Positions 26,820 to 35,153 of a DNA stretch of 64,000 nucleotides are shown here, in pieces. Position 1 is the stretch's first letter. Each line of letters begins with the position of its first letter. A program made the position numbers and the translations under genes. The notes under the pieces were generated by a model, which saw nothing but the letters and a program-made list of their open reading frames with translations, did not search any database and was not told the origin of the DNA. The DNA comes from JBAXQQ01 sp037131695 (lineage in GTDB: Bacteria > Armatimonadota > Hebobacteria > CAIYQO01), in assembly GCA_964638715.1 (NCBI GenBank), contig CAZWZF010000008.1, positions 99,837 through 163,836 on the forward strand. The letters are read 5' to 3'.

Positions 26820-29135
26820 TTATTCCCTGAAAGTAAGTGGTGAAAAATCATTAAGGTTTGAATTAAATCCGGTATTTTTAGCATTCAGTTTCTGATCTTC
26901 CCGTATGCTATCTGTACCACGTGCATTATCACTCATGCGGTTGCGGGTTATTTGGCAGAACCATGTTACACCAGTGCCACAACGAATATTTTCGCCTAAT
27001 GCTTTGAAAGGTACAAATACTTCCATCATCCAGCAACCAACCCCAACTTTGGTAGCAACCTTTAACCCCTCTGCGTTCCACGAATAGGACCCATTTTTAA
27101 TATCTTGTACTGCACCATTTGCATTAATTACAAATTGTGCAAAATCACCAATATTTTTACCACTGGTATCCAGATATAATTCTATGCCATCATCCCAATA
27201 TGTCAAACCATGATCATTAGTTTTTACATCACGTTTTAATTTATCAGGTGATGGTTCAGTCATTTTGAAGCTGAATGAAATTCCATCAAGAGTAAATACG
27301 GATCGTACTTCAGTGGAATATTTGCATGCGACTTCTTTTCCACCCTCATTTTTCATCAATATTACAGGTTCGGCTTTCTGCCATACAACATCATCAAGAT
27401 TTCCGTCAATTACCGGGTTAGCGGCTACCTTAAAAGATTTTATAGTTCGCTGACCTTCACCTTCCATAACAGCGGCATATTCTTTAAAAAAATCATCAAA
27501 GGGATATGAAAAATATGCCAACCGTTTAGTTGCCAACGCATCAGGTGCAGCCTCTGTTTTCGCCTGCGCAAGAAGTTGTTTGAACTGTTCAACTACTGAT
27601 TTAGGATATGAAATAGTATAAACAGATTTCGGTGCAAGCCTACCACCCGGCCAGCGGCTTTTTTCCCAACCATCCATTTGCAGTTGTACTATTTTACGTA
27701 CTGTATCGGCAGCAGGACCATACATTCGCTTGCAATATTCGTCAATTGAAGCATCAACATCAAAATCCGGATTCCACAACACCTTGAGCCAGGTATAAAG
27801 CGATATATGGAATCGCGGCCATTCATCAGGATCACCACCATTAATGAATGTGCCAACAGTTTTATCTCGATTAGCCTGATAAAAATCTTTTAACACATGC
27901 GCGTAAATATATGGTGCCATGGTTCTGTCCGCAGGCCAACAGGAATAGTGCCAATCCTGCATTTTTTGCCCGGTAGCAGCAATCCAACTATCGATATTTG
28001 CCTGGTCAGCAGCAAGAATTGAAGGTTCTTTATACTGGGCAATACCGGGCATTCCACAAATCTGCATCTGCACATTATTTGGCAACTTCACTCCTGCAGG
28101 TGCCATGGTATAATTCATATATGCTAGAAATATTATAGTCTTGCCGGGGTATTTTACTTTTACTTCATTCGCTAATTTCGTTGCAAAAGTAGTCATTATC
28201 AAAGATGCTGACGACAGGTCTCCACCTGCTTTGTTAAACAATTTTTTACATTCTTCACATTGGCAATTAACCCCAATATCCGGTGGTGACAAGGTAATTG
28301 CGTCACCGGCAATGAATGATGCATTTTTCTTCCCCGAATAATGGTCATCTATATTTTCCATAAATGTTTGCAGTGTTTTAGGGTTTGAATAACAATACAT
28401 TGAAAAATCACGGGTACCATCAGGATTAAGCTGGAATATTTCTGGTCTATTTGCACGATACTCAGCATTGCGCGACCATTCCATAGGTTGGTGAACGCGC
28501 AAGTCAACAGGCCAGGAATTACCGGCGCGGAGTGTCATCAATAATGGTCGCAGTTCCTGATTCGCACCACCGATTGGACCGGATGGAACAAATGGAGGAA
28601 AATACTGGCGTTTGCGAAATACCGGAGCATCAGTATACCAAAGCGGATCTATCACCAATTTATCTGTTTTTATTATAGAACGACCATCACGATCAGTTGG
28701 CCAATACCAGCGTACCCCGACAACTCGTTCCAGAAAATCATAAACTCCCCAGATCGATCCGACAATAAAAACACCATCTGCCGTTGTTTTCAATTCAAAA
28801 CCTTCGGGTGGCAATCCGGCAGATACCAGCCCGACAGTCTTTGCTTCCGGGCAATCCCCTAATATTATAGCAGGAAATATAACTTTTCCCTGCAATATCG
28901 GCAGAATCACACCCGTAGTTTCTTTAATGCAGCTTTGCATTTCATTAACAGTCTGATTAAATTCTGGAGACATAACGCAAATAGAGAAACTGGATTTACC
29001 ATCATCAGTCAACACTAATGGTTTATGTACCGGTTTCATCGTAACAGGCATCAAATCATTCCCTTTTACAGCAGCGTGACAAAATGTCACAAGACCAACC
29101 ATCAACAAAATTATAAACTTTTGCATCATAAACAT
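26820..29135 (-). CDS. Secreted DUF4838 protein with C-terminal CBM9-like domain
   Basis: The 771-residue protein has a signal peptide (MQKFIILLMVGLVTFCHA). Residues about 30-190 resemble the small N-terminal domain found before hexosaminidase or glucuronidase barrels, about 200-490 match the DUF4838 barrel with a CxCxxC cluster (NCQCEECKK), and about 580-771 look like a CBM9-type carbohydrate-binding domain (DGNLDDVVWQKAEP, DDGIELYLDTSG). The enzyme is probably an exported glycosidase of unknown specificity. AAGGAAACATAAC gives a good ribosome site for the ATG at 29135. It heads the long run of genes down to 6509; a MITE-like element lies just upstream. Confidence 0.82.
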   Translation of the reverse strand: MFMMQKFIILLMVGLVTFCHAAVKGNDLMPVTMKPVHKPLVLTDDGKSSFSICVMSPEFNQTVNEMQSCIKETTGVILPILQGKVIFPAIILGDCPEAKTVGLVSAGLPPEGFELKTTADGVFIVGSIWGVYDFLERVVGVRWYWPTDRDGRSIIKTDKLVIDPLWYTDAPVFRKRQYFPPFVPSGPIGGANQELRPLLMTLRAGNSWPVDLRVHQPMEWSRNAEYRANRPEIFQLNPDGTRDFSMYCYSNPKTLQTFMENIDDHYSGKKNASFIAGDAITLSPPDIGVNCQCEECKKLFNKAGGDLSSASLIMTTFATKLANEVKVKYPGKTIIFLAYMNYTMAPAGVKLPNNVQMQICGMPGIAQYKEPSILAADQANIDSWIAATGQKMQDWHYSCWPADRTMAPYIYAHVLKDFYQANRDKTVGTFINGGDPDEWPRFHISLYTWLKVLWNPDFDVDASIDEYCKRMYGPAADTVRKIVQLQMDGWEKSRWPGGRLAPKSVYTISYPKSVVEQFKQLLAQAKTEAAPDALATKRLAYFSYPFDDFFKEYAAVMEGEGQRTIKSFKVAANPVIDGNLDDVVWQKAEPVILMKNEGGKEVACKYSTEVRSVFTLDGISFSFKMTEPSPDKLKRDVKTNDHGLTYWDDGIELYLDTSGKNIGDFAQFVINANGAVQDIKNGSYSWNAEGLKVATKVGVGCWMMEVFVPFKALGENIRCGTGVTWFCQITRNRMSDNARGTDSIREDQKLNAKNTGFNSNLNDFSPLTFRE

Positions 29136-29190
29136 GTTATGTTTCCTTTTAATACCTATTTCAATATTTAAAACCAGGAAATTACTAATT

Positions 29191-29320
29191 CGTAGAGGCT
29201 TTTGCTAAACCTTGATGGGACAGACACCTTCCTGGCTTCGCCATTCGGTGTCAGCCCCTGATTTATACTCGATTTTTAATTTAGATCAATAAAAAATTAG
29301 GTTTTACAACAGCCTGCGTA
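29191..29320. mobile_element. MITE-like element, copy 1, with CGTA target duplication
   Basis: A 122-bp non-coding element (29195-29316) is bounded by imperfect terminal inverted repeats (AGGCTTTTGCTAAACCT at 29196-29212; AGGTTTTACAACAGCCT at 29299-29315, 14 of 17 pairing) and by a CGTA duplication on both sides (29191-29194 and 29317-29320). Inside, GGGACAGACACC (29217-29228) faces GGTGTCAGCCCC (29247-29258). Copy 2 is at 44561-44693. It has no gene and would need a transposase from elsewhere. Confidence 0.8.
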
Positions 29321-29351
29321 ATTCGTAATTCCTAATTCGTAATTAATAATT
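29319..29351. repeat. Short AT-rich direct repeats
   Basis: TAATTCGTAATT occurs twice in tandem with small variation, directly right of the MITE-like element; the same TAATTCGTA lies on its left side. The element therefore inserted into a pre-existing TAATTCG repeat patch. Confidence 0.5.
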
Positions 29352-29354
29352 CCT

Positions 29355-32300
29355 TCACTTCGGTCCCAGCGCGTTAACCACACACCGGAAACCTGTTGGT
29401 GTCCAGTCTCGCACATGTGGCGGATTAATAAACCTGGCGGCGGTACGACTTAATCTTTCATCATACAGGGAACATCCGCCACGCAATACTTTGTGACTGC
29501 CAATTGCCGGACCGGTCGGATTTTTTGATGGTGATGATTTATAATATTCATAACCATACCAATCTGCTACCCATTCCCATACGTTGCCGGCCATATCCAT
29601 CACGCCATAAGGACTGGCCCCCTGCGGGTAACTTCCTACCGGACGGAAACCGGATGAAAACTTATACAAAGTCTCTTCCATGGATACACATTTTGTAGAA
29701 TCCCATTTGTTGCCCCATGGATATTCACGACCATCAGTACCACGGGCAGCTTTTTCCCATTGTGCCTCGGTGGGTAACGCGGCGCCAACCGCTTTCGCGT
29801 AAGTATCGGCTTCATACCAACTCATCTGCACCGCATACGCACCTTCATCACCTTTGGGGTCAGCATACATTCCCTGTCCCCAAGTTGGAGTAAATGTTTT
29901 ACCGGTTGCGTCGCAATATTTCTTGTATTGCGCGACTGTTACCGGATATTTATACATCCAGTAACCATCCAAATAAATTTTTCGCTGTGGTCGTTCATCA
30001 CCAGCACCTTTGCCATTGGGTGAACCACGCAGAAAATCACCCGCAGGTATCCAGATTAATTCCGCGCCATCCAATTCATTAACTGCCGTTGTTGTACTGG
30101 TAATTTTTATTTTAGGCGCAAATAACACTGCAGTCGTTTCAACAGTTGCGGTAGTAACCTGTTTTGCAACTGGAACAGTTTTGGCACTCAATACCTGAAC
30201 CGGTAAATTTACTTCCGTCGCATCTTTTGCCGCAGAGGTGCCAATTAATGTTATCTGTAAATATGCTTTATCAACTACCGGTTTTAATTCGACAGCGTCC
30301 CAGCCATTAGCCGAAGTTGTAATAACCGCAGCAACACCATCACCACGGTCAAGTTGAATAACGATATCTCCAGTGGAGTTGGCAGTTATAGGAATATTGA
30401 CCGGTTCCGCGTCAGAAACAGCAATAACATCATCAAACTTCTGGTCCATCGCATCCAAACCGGGTAATCTTTCTCCAGCTTTCATTCCTTTTATTCCGCC
30501 CGGTACAGCATATTGCAAGTCCAGCAACTTTGTGATGCCACCGCCGGTCACTGCGACTTTCGCAACCTTCGGGTTTGGCAACGCGAGCATCCATCGGGTA
30601 GTAAATCGGTTTGTTACAGCCAGACTGCCATTATATTTTCGATCAATCTGCATTCCAGTATCAGTAGTGCTTACTACTCTATTCAGGTGATTTTTAGTAT
30701 CAAATCCATAAAAAGGCTGGGAAAGGGTAAGGTCTGTTTCTAATTTATCTTTATTCGGATTTTGGAATTCACTCCACACTGACGACCAGTCTTTATCAGA
30801 AATATTAGGGTATTTCAAATCATTTTTTGCTACATCTGCCGGCAGCCATATCATTGAACTAATTCTGGCAAACTGGTCAAGATATCCGGCCTGTCCACCC
30901 TGAACCGCAAGTAATTCTTTCCCACTTTTTTTATCTATCGCGCTGGTGACTTGTCCTTTCAAATCAGGACATACCGCCACTGACATTGATTTTCCATCCA
31001 GTTCCACTACTGGTCCGCCGTTATTGGCAACATACCATGATATGGTGCGCAATACCCCGGCTTCACCGCCGCCATTCATGAAAGCGGCTTTTTTGGCACG
31101 GTCAAGACAACCAGGCACATTCGGGTCAGCACCGGCAACATACCATTTTTTATTATCTGCCGCATATTTCACCATTCCCCAAGGATTACCGCTGTAAGAC
31201 GCCGCATTTAGCGTAACCGCATCCAAAGAGCTTCCCCGCGCCTCTATCATATTGGCAAGCAAACGTTTATCTTCTTCTTTTTCTGCCGCTGCCAGTGCTT
31301 TATCCATTGCCACTGTCATTTTGGCTAATATAGTTGGTGAAAACATCTTCACGCGTGTTGTCGTGGTCCATCCGCTCCAGCGTACCGCACTGGGAACATG
31401 ACCGCTGTCAGCATAGGCAGCCTGCGCAAGTTTCAGATACTCCCAAACATAAGGTGCTGCACCTTTACCATAATTATCATCCAGGAACTGGCGAATAAGT
31501 TTATCAGCATCCTGGTCGGGGTTCCAGGCGAGTTTTAAATAAACCCATGAATACAGCCATTGCCAGTTATCACTGCATAACTGCGGATTTGTGCCATAAA
31601 TTCCGCATTCTTTCCAATATTTCATAATGTCGCTGAGGTAGAAAATCGCTGGCCATTCCGGTTGGTAAGGAACCCAATGCCAGGTGGTTACCCGTCCGGG
31701 AGCGATTTTTGGCCATTCTTTCAGTGCTTTCGCGTAATCACGGTTTGCCGGGTTATTGGTAATCGGTCCTACCTGGTCACCCGCCATATTCTGCGATCGC
31801 GCGCTTGATACCACATTAATCCACAGATTTTTATTGGGTTTAATAGTCTTTGGCGCATCAAGAGAGTCAAAATATGCGAATGTGATTACCTGCTGGTCCG
31901 GGTCGGTCTTTTCTAAATCTTCCAACGCGCGGTTAAGCATCAGTATTAACGGTGCCGCCTCAGATTGTTCATCATGCACTAACTTGCGGCAATTATCGCA
32001 CATACACCCGGTAAAACCATCACCCTGGGCAGCAGGAATCGGCATTGCCGGATCAAATTTTGCCCCCATCTGTTTTTTTCTTATAGCAATCTGTTTTCGC
32101 AATGCATCCGCCAAGAATTTTGGCAAATCCGGATTTGTTCCGCATACACCCATACTCCATGGCGTCTCGCGCTGACCGGCTTTATTTAAAGGGTAAAAAT
32201 CAGGATGTTCAGCAAACAAACCTTTTTCAGTAATATTTCCTTTGCCATCTTTCTTATCCTGTGGCGGCAATAAATCATAAAAATTATGTCCGGCGCCAAG

Positions 32301-32894
32301 ATCACCGCTTACAGTATTGGCAGGATAACCCGCTCCACGATTCTGCAATATCCACGGGTAACTACCCATCCAGAAGATAAAACCGCGTTGAGCAAATGCA
32401 GGTTGCTGAAAATCATCAACATTTTTTATTGACAATGTCGTTTGTTTTGGCACTACTTCATGCCCCGGACCCCCGTATGACAATCCTTTCGCCTTAAAAG
32501 TGTAAAAACGACAGCCAAGATGATCTTCCAATAAACCCCATACCGCATATTGTATTCCAAGGTCTGATAAGGCCGAGAGAATTAATTTATCGCCATCAGT
32601 TCTGATACGATAGGCCTGTTTCCCCTTCGCGTCATCACTTGCACCGGGTAGTTTATCAACTTTTTCTATAATGATAACTGCTTTATCCCGCAATTCGTCA
32701 GTCATCGATGCTGCCAATGGTAATTCAGCACCGGTAATCTGCTTCAGATATGACTGCAGATTTTTGGCAGGCTGCAAAAAACCATTGTGAACAATAGTCG
32801 CCTTAGTCACACCATTTTCAGCAAGCGTAATTGCCTGGGTGCTGATTACAAGGCAAAGTAACAGAAATACTACCATCGCTTTACAAGTTGACAT
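29355..32894 (-). CDS. Secreted DUF4838 protein fused to an FGE-like domain
   Basis: The 1179-residue protein starts with a signal peptide (MSTCKAMVVFLLLCLVISTQA). It has a glucuronidase-type N-terminal domain (about 25-190), a DUF4838 barrel (about 200-500) with GCMCDNCRK as a CxCxxC cluster, beta-rich middle regions, and from about 944 a complete FGE-sulfatase/SUMF1-type domain (IWIPAGDF, LPTEAQWEKAARG, GNVWEWVADWY, TGFRCV). At the expected active site it reads VLRGGCSLYDERLSRTAARF, lacking the CHxSYC cysteine pair of true formylglycine-generating enzyme. It is therefore more likely a sugar-binding or structural module on an exported glycosidase. A LacI-type operator lies 18-31 bases upstream. 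Confidence 0.85.
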   Translation of the reverse strand: MSTCKAMVVFLLLCLVISTQAITLAENGVTKATIVHNGFLQPAKNLQSYLKQITGAELPLAASMTDELRDKAVIIIEKVDKLPGASDDAKGKQAYRIRTDGDKLILSALSDLGIQYAVWGLLEDHLGCRFYTFKAKGLSYGGPGHEVVPKQTTLSIKNVDDFQQPAFAQRGFIFWMGSYPWILQNRGAGYPANTVSGDLGAGHNFYDLLPPQDKKDGKGNITEKGLFAEHPDFYPLNKAGQRETPWSMGVCGTNPDLPKFLADALRKQIAIRKKQMGAKFDPAMPIPAAQGDGFTGCMCDNCRKLVHDEQSEAAPLILMLNRALEDLEKTDPDQQVITFAYFDSLDAPKTIKPNKNLWINVVSSARSQNMAGDQVGPITNNPANRDYAKALKEWPKIAPGRVTTWHWVPYQPEWPAIFYLSDIMKYWKECGIYGTNPQLCSDNWQWLYSWVYLKLAWNPDQDADKLIRQFLDDNYGKGAAPYVWEYLKLAQAAYADSGHVPSAVRWSGWTTTTRVKMFSPTILAKMTVAMDKALAAAEKEEDKRLLANMIEARGSSLDAVTLNAASYSGNPWGMVKYAADNKKWYVAGADPNVPGCLDRAKKAAFMNGGGEAGVLRTISWYVANNGGPVVELDGKSMSVAVCPDLKGQVTSAIDKKSGKELLAVQGGQAGYLDQFARISSMIWLPADVAKNDLKYPNISDKDWSSVWSEFQNPNKDKLETDLTLSQPFYGFDTKNHLNRVVSTTDTGMQIDRKYNGSLAVTNRFTTRWMLALPNPKVAKVAVTGGGITKLLDLQYAVPGGIKGMKAGERLPGLDAMDQKFDDVIAVSDAEPVNIPITANSTGDIVIQLDRGDGVAAVITTSANGWDAVELKPVVDKAYLQITLIGTSAAKDATEVNLPVQVLSAKTVPVAKQVTTATVETTAVLFAPKIKITSTTTAVNELDGAELIWIPAGDFLRGSPNGKGAGDERPQRKIYLDGYWMYKYPVTVAQYKKYCDATGKTFTPTWGQGMYADPKGDEGAYAVQMSWYEADTYAKAVGAALPTEAQWEKAARGTDGREYPWGNKWDSTKCVSMEETLYKFSSGFRPVGSYPQGASPYGVMDMAGNVWEWVADWYGYEYYKSSPSKNPTGPAIGSHKVLRGGCSLYDERLSRTAARFINPPHVRDWTPTGFRCVVNALGPK

Positions 32895-32911
32895 CTTGAA
32901 ACCCCTTATTA

Positions 32912-32925
32912 TGTTAACGTTAACC
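32912..32925. promoter_or_regulatory. LacI-type operator before the DUF4838-FGE gene
   Basis: TGTTAACGTTAACC, one base off the perfect palindrome seen at 39704 and 42248, lies 18 bases upstream of the ATG at 32894, next to an AAGGGG ribosome site. A bound repressor would block the transcript. No clear -10/-35 pair can be named here. Confidence 0.75.
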
Positions 32926-32984
32926 TAATTTTTATTTAGACATTATTTTTGATAGATTGTTTTGGGAATTATATTCAAAAAAAA

Positions 32985-35120
32985 TTATTTTAAAAATTTT
33001 ATACGAAAACGGAATAATGCATCTTCGTCATACCACATCGGAAAGTTTGAACCCCACACATTATTATAAAGATTAAAATGCATTCCACCAGATAAATCAG
33101 GCAGAGATTTATCAAAATGCAATAATCGCGGATTCCCTGGCGCCACCAATGGCACATCCAATGTTTCCAACATCAATTCGCCACTAACTATGGGACATCG
33201 CAATCCTGATTGCACAGCATGCAATGTTCTGTTTCCACCTTCTATTACATCCAGCGGTGATATCAATTCTCCCATTTTATCCATCATCCAGCTTTGAGGT
33301 TGTGGCACACAAGGTACGAATGAATACCATAATGCTTCAGGAAAACGACATGCAGGTTTATCGAACCACTGCAATTTTATTTCTACTATTGGGTTCTCAT
33401 TGGGAAAGGTATATGTAATATAAATTTCCCGCGGAGCACCATACTCGTCAGAGCACCATACAGGAAATTCTACTTTTATTAATAATTCTGAGTCTTTATC
33501 AGTTTCTTTACATCCTGCCCAGGTCATCACAGGTTTTACCATACATGACTTTGCACCGTCTTCATTAATTCCCGGCTTGTTGAAATCATGTTGTGCCCAG
33601 GCGGAATTTGTCCACTCAGGTGTAAAATTCACATCCATATTAATCAGATATTCTTTCATAAATTGCGCGTAATCATCCTCATTAAAAGTTTGATATCGCA
33701 TTAATCCCAATGGATTGTTTATTCCGGCTAATTCTACAGCAGTCGCCTTATTAATGAATGAACTCAATGCCCCGGTTTCAGGATCAAGAGAAATTTTAAA
33801 ATTAGCTGTATTAAATATTCCATCGCATTTCTGATATTTTTTTTGTTCTGGCAGTGTTGGAATTAACGAATCTAACTCTGCTATTGCTTCTGTTGACAAT
33901 TCAGAATTAGATGCCAATGATTTTAATGCGTCAGATATATATTTTCGTTGTTCTACCCATGAATCTGAAAACTTCTTGAACTTCGGCGTTTTTCTGGCAA
34001 TTTCAAATTCTTCTTTACGATAACTTTTATCTTTATTAAACAACTGTCCGAACGGTAATGGTTCATCCGCCGGCAAATGCGTTTTTTCATCCATTCCCCA
34101 GGTGTGTTCCGGTATCAGCAAAATATTTCTACTGAATGCATGGTAAATCGGATCATCCCATGAAACTCGTTCATTATGTTCCCATTCAGTCCGCAATCGG
34201 CAAAGTGAACGATAAGCCGCAACCTTTGCCGGGTCAGTACCTGCGCCATGTATCCAGGTATCACCTATTTCACTATTTATCACCGGTAATCTGTCGCGAA
34301 TATCTTCAATATTTTCAGCAAACGCATCCATTGTAGATGCCATTACCTGATGCCCGGGGAATTGTTCTTTTAAATAGTTATATTTTGCCAGTATTGCATC
34401 TGCGGTTGGCGGTCCGGCATTATCACCCTGGTGAGCAAATGCCAAGACATTTTTTCCTCCGGGAATAACCTGTACATCTCCGTAACCGCCGGTTTGATAC
34501 ATAACCACAACTTCATCACCACCCGGCGAACACCAGCGAAAAAGCGGCGGAACCTGTGGCGGTGAACATACCGGATTAACGCCGATATGCAAAAACTTAA
34601 CACCGGCCTCGGCAAGATATGGAACCATTGCCCGGGTATGTCCAGGCACATCAGTCATCTTGACGGCAATTGTTTTATGCCCAAATCTTTTATCAAGAGT
34701 CTGCGATAACGACAGTCCAAATTTGAATAATGCCGGATCCATTAATTCGGTATGAGTAGTGAATGGCAGCGCGTGCCAAGTTATATCACCGGCAGCAATG
34801 GCAAATTCCAATTTTCTGCGATTTTTAGTATTTGCCTGCTCAAGATATTCATATATCAGCCATGAACCGGTGGTCCATACCAGCCTTTCTTCACCACCGC
34901 GTTGCCGCAATTCATTTGCTGTTTCAATAGCCTGGGGCAACAGCACATTAAAATATCTATCCACTACAGATTGTGCGCTGTCAGTAAATCCTACATCAAG
35001 ATGTGATTTAAATATGATATGCACCACTGACTGCAAATTCGCTTGCATATCAGTTTTTTTATTTAATATCTTTATTGGTGTTGGACTAACGGTCTTAGTC
35101 ATTTTTAATTTATCCTTCAT
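32985..35120 (-). CDS. GH38-like glycosidase (DUF5054-type)
   Basis: The 711-residue protein opens with the GH38 metal motif: VVHIIFKSHLDVGFTD, with His40 and Asp42 as zinc ligands, followed by TDVPGHTRAMVPYLAEAGVK near 155 and typical C-terminal beta-domains. GH38 enzymes are zinc-dependent alpha-mannosidases; this divergent branch may have another specificity. No signal peptide, so it is probably cytoplasmic. The ATG at 35120 has little upstream of it except the palindromic repeat; an ATG at 35102 has an AAGGA site 10 bases before it and may be the true start. It directly follows the GH31 gene. Confidence 0.82.
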   Translation of the reverse strand: MKDKLKMTKTVSPTPIKILNKKTDMQANLQSVVHIIFKSHLDVGFTDSAQSVVDRYFNVLLPQAIETANELRQRGGEERLVWTTGSWLIYEYLEQANTKNRRKLEFAIAAGDITWHALPFTTHTELMDPALFKFGLSLSQTLDKRFGHKTIAVKMTDVPGHTRAMVPYLAEAGVKFLHIGVNPVCSPPQVPPLFRWCSPGGDEVVVMYQTGGYGDVQVIPGGKNVLAFAHQGDNAGPPTADAILAKYNYLKEQFPGHQVMASTMDAFAENIEDIRDRLPVINSEIGDTWIHGAGTDPAKVAAYRSLCRLRTEWEHNERVSWDDPIYHAFSRNILLIPEHTWGMDEKTHLPADEPLPFGQLFNKDKSYRKEEFEIARKTPKFKKFSDSWVEQRKYISDALKSLASNSELSTEAIAELDSLIPTLPEQKKYQKCDGIFNTANFKISLDPETGALSSFINKATAVELAGINNPLGLMRYQTFNEDDYAQFMKEYLINMDVNFTPEWTNSAWAQHDFNKPGINEDGAKSCMVKPVMTWAGCKETDKDSELLIKVEFPVWCSDEYGAPREIYITYTFPNENPIVEIKLQWFDKPACRFPEALWYSFVPCVPQPQSWMMDKMGELISPLDVIEGGNRTLHAVQSGLRCPIVSGELMLETLDVPLVAPGNPRLLHFDKSLPDLSGGMHFNLYNNVWGSNFPMWYDEDALFRFRIKFLK

Positions 35121-35125
35121 CTTTC

Positions 35126-35153
35126 GTAGAGACGCATGGCCGTGCGTCTCTAC
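35126..35153. repeat. 28-bp palindromic repeat, copy A
   Basis: GTAGAGACGCA and TGCGTCTCTAC form an 11-bp inverted repeat around 6 bases containing GGCC. It lies between the GH31 and GH38-like genes and contains the UAG stop of the GH31 gene (35150-35152). Copy B is at 37598-37625. Confidence 0.85.

Noticed and set aside
29319..29351. TAATTCG tandem repeats as an origin or iteron site
   Set aside because: Only two or three short units, no replication gene nearby.
29355..32894. The FGE-like domain as the sulfatase-maturing enzyme
   Set aside because: The cysteine pair needed for formylglycine formation is missing at the expected site.
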